This document shows, piece by piece, positions 61,149-64,000 of a stretch of DNA of 64,000 bases. The stretch comes from Rhodospira trueperi (GTDB lineage: Bacteria > Pseudomonadota > Alphaproteobacteria > Rhodospirillales > Rhodospirillaceae). Location of the stretch: NCBI RefSeq assembly GCF_900101965.1, contig NZ_FNAP01000001.1:372001-436000 (forward strand). Reading direction: 5' to 3'. The translations under genes and the position numbers were made by a program. Below the pieces are notes generated by a model. It was not told the origin of the DNA. It was given only the letters and a program-made list of their open reading frames with translations, and made no database searches. The first letter of the stretch is position 1. Every line of letters starts with the position of its first letter.

Positions 61149-62336
61149 ATGACAGCGGATTCCGAGGGTAAACGTCAGGGCGGCTTGAAGCGCGTCGCCC
61201 TGGTGGTGGCGGCCGGGCGCGGCTATCGGGTCGGCGGGCAGTTGCCCAAGCAGTACCTGACCCTGGGCGGACGGCCCATCCTGCGGCATTGCCTCGCCAC
61301 CTTCGCCGCCCATCCGGACATCTCCGCGGTGCGCGTCGTCATCCATCCCGACGACCGGCCGCTGTACGAGCAGGCGGCGCGCGGCCTGGACCTGCTGGAG
61401 CCCGTGCCGGGCGGTGCCGAGCGTCAGGACTCGGTGCGCCTGGGTCTGGAGAGCCTGGAGGGCCTAGCCCCCGATCAGGTTCTGATTCACGACGCCGCCC
61501 GTCCCTTCCTGACCATGGATGTGATTGACCGCGTCATCGCCGCCCTGGACACGCATGCTGGCGCCATCCCCGCCCTGCCCCAGGCCGACACCCTGAAGCG
61601 CGCCGACGACGACGGGGGCATCGCCGGCACCGTGGACCGGGCGGGACTATGGCGGGCGCAGACGCCCCAGGGGTTCCGCTTCGGCCCCATCATGCAGGCG
61701 CACCGCGCCGCCGCCGGCCAGACCCTGACCGATGACGCCGCCGTGTTGGAGGCCACCGGACAGACGGTGGTTCTGACGCCGGGCGCCGAGGACAACGCCA
61801 AGATCACCACGCTCGAAGACCTGCACCGCGCCGAGCGCCGCTTTCAGGGCCCGGGCGAGATCCGGGTCGGTCACGGCTTCGACGTTCACGCCTGCGGTCC
61901 CGGCGATCATGTCGTTCTGGGGGGGGTGCGCATTCCCCATACGCAAGGATTGGTGGGGCATTCCGACGCCGATGTCGCCTTGCACGCGCTGGCCGACGCG
62001 ATCTACGGCGCCATCGCCGCCGGCGACATCGGCCGCCACTTCCCGCCCACCGACGCGCGCTGGAAGGGCGCGCCGTCCGACGTCTTCCTGCGTCACGCTG
62101 GCGGTCTGGTGGAGGCCCTGGGCGGACGGATTGTCAATCTCGACCTGACGCTGATCTGCGAACGGCCCAAGATCGGTCCGCACCGTGCCGCCATCGTCGC
62201 CCGCGTGGCCGAGATCCTGGGCCTGTCCGGTGGACGCGTCAGCGTCAAGGCCACCACATCGGAACGCTTGGGCTTCACCGGACGCGGCGAGGGGCTGGCG
62301 GCCCAGGCGACGGCGACGGTCATGCTGCCGGGATAG
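61149..62336 (+). CDS. ispDF: Bifunctional IspD/IspF isoprenoid enzyme
   Basis: A 395-aa fusion. Residues about 15-235 are IspD ([43 protein letters not shown]), which makes CDP-methylerythritol. Residues about 240-395 are IspF ([48 protein letters not shown]), which forms the cyclic diphosphate. Fusion of the two steps of the MEP pathway is typical of alphaproteobacteria. The ATG at 61149 follows GGACAACG weakly. Confidence 0.96.
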   Translation: MTADSEGKRQGGLKRVALVVAAGRGYRVGGQLPKQYLTLGGRPILRHCLATFAAHPDISAVRVVIHPDDRPLYEQAARGLDLLEPVPGGAERQDSVRLGLESLEGLAPDQVLIHDAARPFLTMDVIDRVIAALDTHAGAIPALPQADTLKRADDDGGIAGTVDRAGLWRAQTPQGFRFGPIMQAHRAAAGQTLTDDAAVLEATGQTVVLTPGAEDNAKITTLEDLHRAERRFQGPGEIRVGHGFDVHACGPGDHVVLGGVRIPHTQGLVGHSDADVALHALADAIYGAIAAGDIGRHFPPTDARWKGAPSDVFLRHAGGLVEALGGRIVNLDLTLICERPKIGPHRAAIVARVAEILGLSGGRVSVKATTSERLGFTGRGEGLAAQATATVMLPG

Positions 62337-62345
62337 GGTCCCCCA

Positions 62346-62780
62346 TTATCCTGGCAAAAGAACCGGGATGTGCTTGGCGTTCTGCGGATTGCAGCCCATT
62401 TCGCGGTCCAGATCGGGATCGTCGACCTCTGGCTTCAAATGATGCCGGAGATAGGCCACCACGCCGTCGCGCTTGTCATCCTTGATGAAGGCCCAGGTCA
62501 TGAACAGGCCGCCCCGCGCGTCCATTGCTGAAACCTCCGGGTGGTCCTTCATCCGCTCAACGGCATCGCCGAGATCGCGGGTGGCGCCGACGTAGACCCA
62601 ACCCGGACGCACGCCCTTATGATACAGGGCAAACACGCCGCCCCTGCCACCCAGTTTGAGGCGGTCGGGTTTGATGGCAAGGAGTCGGTAGAACTTCAGC
62701 GACGGGTCCCGCTGCCAGTACGGATCCTGCGGCTTATTGTTCGTGCCCCCCTCGCCGAACAGGAACGAAAGAAACCCCAT
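62346..62780 (-). CDS. Small protein of unknown function, possibly GIY-YIG-like
   Basis: A 144-aa protein starting MGFLSFLFGEGGTNNKPQ (ATG at 62780, GGGGA about 10 bases upstream; earlier ATGs at 62789 and 62867). The central part GVFALYHKGVRPGWVYVGAT followed by RDLGDAVERMKDH has the spacing of a GIY-YIG fold with YVG in place of YIG. The rest, including a possible metal-binding Glu, is not clearly conserved, so nuclease activity is doubtful. Confidence 0.5.
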   Translation of the reverse strand: MGFLSFLFGEGGTNNKPQDPYWQRDPSLKFYRLLAIKPDRLKLGGRGGVFALYHKGVRPGWVYVGATRDLGDAVERMKDHPEVSAMDARGGLFMTWAFIKDDKRDGVVAYLRHHLKPEVDDPDLDREMGCNPQNAKHIPVLLPG

Positions 62781-62952
62781 TGTCGGCATGTCCCCTGAAA
62801 CCGTTCGCGATGCGGCGCCACGCGGCTTGTGTTTCGGTTCACGGACCGAATGATAGACATAGACCACATGCCCAGGACCCGCAAATGGTTAAGGCTGGCG
62901 CGACCCGATTCCCGCCACGCTGTACGCCATGGCACACGCAAAAGGGAAACCC

Positions 62953-63483
62953 ATGTTCGGTTCACCATCCCGTGACACCATGACCGCCGCCGACGCCATC
63001 CGGTTGCTCGGATTGGAACCCCATCCGGCGGAGGGAGGGTTCTTCCGCGAAACCTACCGGGCCGACGAAGACGTGGACGGGAGCGCCCTGCCAGCGCGCT
63101 ATGAAGGGGCAACGCGCGCATTCTCGACCTCGATCTACTACCTGTTGACGCCGGAGACACTATCGGCGCTGCATCGGCTGGCCAGTGACGAGGTGTTCCA
63201 TCACTATGCGGGCGATCCGGTCGAGCAATTGCATCTCTATCCGGACGGCACGACGGGGCGGATGCTGATCGGGTCGGACCTGGAGGCGGGCCAGCGTCCC
63301 CAGGTCGTCGTCCCGCGAGGCGTCTGGCAAGGCGCGCGGCTGGTGGCGGGCGGACGGTGGGCGTTGATGGGCTGCACCGTGGCGCCGGGCTTCGACTTCG
63401 CCGATTATGAGCACGGCGAGCGCGCCGCGCTGATCGCCGGATGGCCCGGCGAGGCGGACATGATCGCCGCCCTGACTCCCTGA
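62953..63483 (+). CDS. Cupin-domain protein, DUF985 family
   Basis: A 176-aa protein with the DUF985/Cupin_5 pattern: AIRLLGLEPHPAEGGFFRETYR, in two parts here (AIRLLGLEPHPAEGG and FFRETYRADEDV), then STSIYYLLTPETLSALHRL, DEVFHHYAGDPVEQLHL, VVPRGVWQGARL and GCTVAPGFDFADYEHGER. These are sugar-epimerase-like cupins of unknown substrate. I chose the ATG at 62953 because AAAGGGAAACCC precedes it; the ATGs at 62929 and 62980 are alternatives. Confidence 0.85.
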   Translation: MFGSPSRDTMTAADAIRLLGLEPHPAEGGFFRETYRADEDVDGSALPARYEGATRAFSTSIYYLLTPETLSALHRLASDEVFHHYAGDPVEQLHLYPDGTTGRMLIGSDLEAGQRPQVVVPRGVWQGARLVAGGRWALMGCTVAPGFDFADYEHGERAALIAGWPGEADMIAALTP

Positions 63484-63509
63484 ACCGGCCCAGGATCAAG
63501 GGGATCCCG

Positions 63510-64000
63510 ATGCTGTACTACGATATGCCGCTCTACCGGCCGCCGTCGGAGGGCAACAACCTCATCATTCAGGCCACGCTAGGATGCAGCTTCAACCGCT
63601 GCGCCTTCTGTTCCATGTACCGCAGCAAGGTCTACCGGCCGCGCCCACTCGACGATGTCTTCGCCGACATCGACGCCGCCGCTCGCGTCTGGCCGGAGGC
63701 GCACCGGATCTTCCTGGCCGACGGTGATGCCATGGTGCTGCCGGCCGATCATCTGCACGCCATCCTCGACCGCCTGCGGGACCGCTTTCCGGCGCTGGCG
63801 CGGGTTTCGGCCTACGCCACGCCGGCCAACCTGCTGAAGAAGAGCCCGGAGGACCTGGAGGGGCTGCGCGCGGCAAAGCTCTCCCTGGTCTACCTGGGCG
63901 TCGAGTCGGGGTCCCCCGCCGTGCTGCGACGGATCACCAAGGGTGCGTCCGTGGACGGCATGGCCACGGCGCTGGACAAAGCGCGCGCCGCCGGCCTGAA
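63510..64000 (+). CDS. Radical SAM protein, 5' part (cut by window end)
   Basis: The visible 163 codons start MLYYDMPLYRPPSEGNN. A cluster motif TLGCSFNRCAFCSMY gives Cx4Cx2C, one residue longer than the standard Cx3Cx2C; this spacing occurs in a known group of COG1032-like radical SAM proteins. It is followed by DGDAMVLPADHLHAILDRL and VYLGVESGSPAVLRRITKG, which form the SAM-binding barrel. Function is unknown. The frame continues beyond 64000. Confidence 0.8.
   Translation, partial: MLYYDMPLYRPPSEGNNLIIQATLGCSFNRCAFCSMYRSKVYRPRPLDDVFADIDAAARVWPEAHRIFLADGDAMVLPADHLHAILDRLRDRFPALARVSAYATPANLLKKSPEDLEGLRAAKLSLVYLGVESGSPAVLRRITKGASVDGMATALDKARAAGL

Noticed and set aside
1-64000. CRISPR arrays, IS elements, rRNA or complete tRNA genes
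   Set aside because: No spaced repeat array, transposase or complete RNA gene was seen; the only tRNA sequence is the attR fragment.

Overview
This window is a GC-rich alphaproteobacterial chromosome segment, most likely from Rhodospirillales; I cannot name the species. Support comes from the host gene orders: yajC-secD-secF-Mth938, rplM-rpsI, hom-glpX-recJ, tmk-holB-metG-tatD, a fused ispDF, and above all the cluster dusB(nifR3)-ntrB-ntrC-ntrY-ntrX-trkA-aminotransferase-HAD-hfq-hflX, which is typical of Azospirillum and Rhodospirillum relatives.

Positions 1 to about 14,910 are an integrated mobile element. At the right end a 24-base 3' fragment of a tRNA (best fit tRNA-Asn, 14887-14910) marks an attachment site, next to a P4-type integrase. 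Reading leftward on the minus strand the element carries int, a repeat-containing protein, an AlpA-like regulator, small proteins, a Toprim primase, a RepA-like ATPase, a Cys-rich repeat peptide, and then a complete HK97-type head and packaging module: portal, protease-capsid fusion, two small structural proteins, HNH, head-tail connector, adaptor, small and large terminase, and a zinc-finger protein. No tail, tape-measure, baseplate, holin or endolysin gene is present. Paired 11-bp repeats occur at both ends in the same orientation, so the left end should lie just outside the window. This is the gene plan of a capsid-forming phage satellite (cf-PICI): it would build its own small head and borrow tails from a helper phage. 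I regard it as the most interesting item in the window.

14,950-42,037 is host core: a DUF815 ATPase; yajC, an unusual truncated SecD paralogue, secD, secF and an Mth938-like gene; a CHAP lipoprotein; enoyl-CoA hydratase; a thioesterase; ribosomal proteins L13 and S9; an entericidin-like lipoprotein; an aminotransferase, hom, glpX and recJ; an uncharacterised 412-aa protein; cell-wall genes (lytic transglycosylase, RlpA, D,D-carboxypeptidase); then tmk, holB, metG, tatD and an MBL-fold hydrolase.

42,128-47,384 is a more variable stretch: a LysR regulator divergent from a sulfotransferase, glycosyltransferase and DUF2334 deacetylase-like cassette (probably glycolipid or glycan modification), then an inositol-monophosphatase-family enzyme and a small protein behind a perfect 20-bp palindrome. 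47,447-60,027 is the hflX/hfq and ntr nitrogen-control cluster, all on the minus strand. 60,178-64,000 holds a CcsA/HemX-like membrane protein, ispDF, a small unknown protein, a DUF985 cupin and the start of a radical SAM enzyme cut by the window end. No rRNA, complete tRNA, CRISPR array or insertion sequence was seen.
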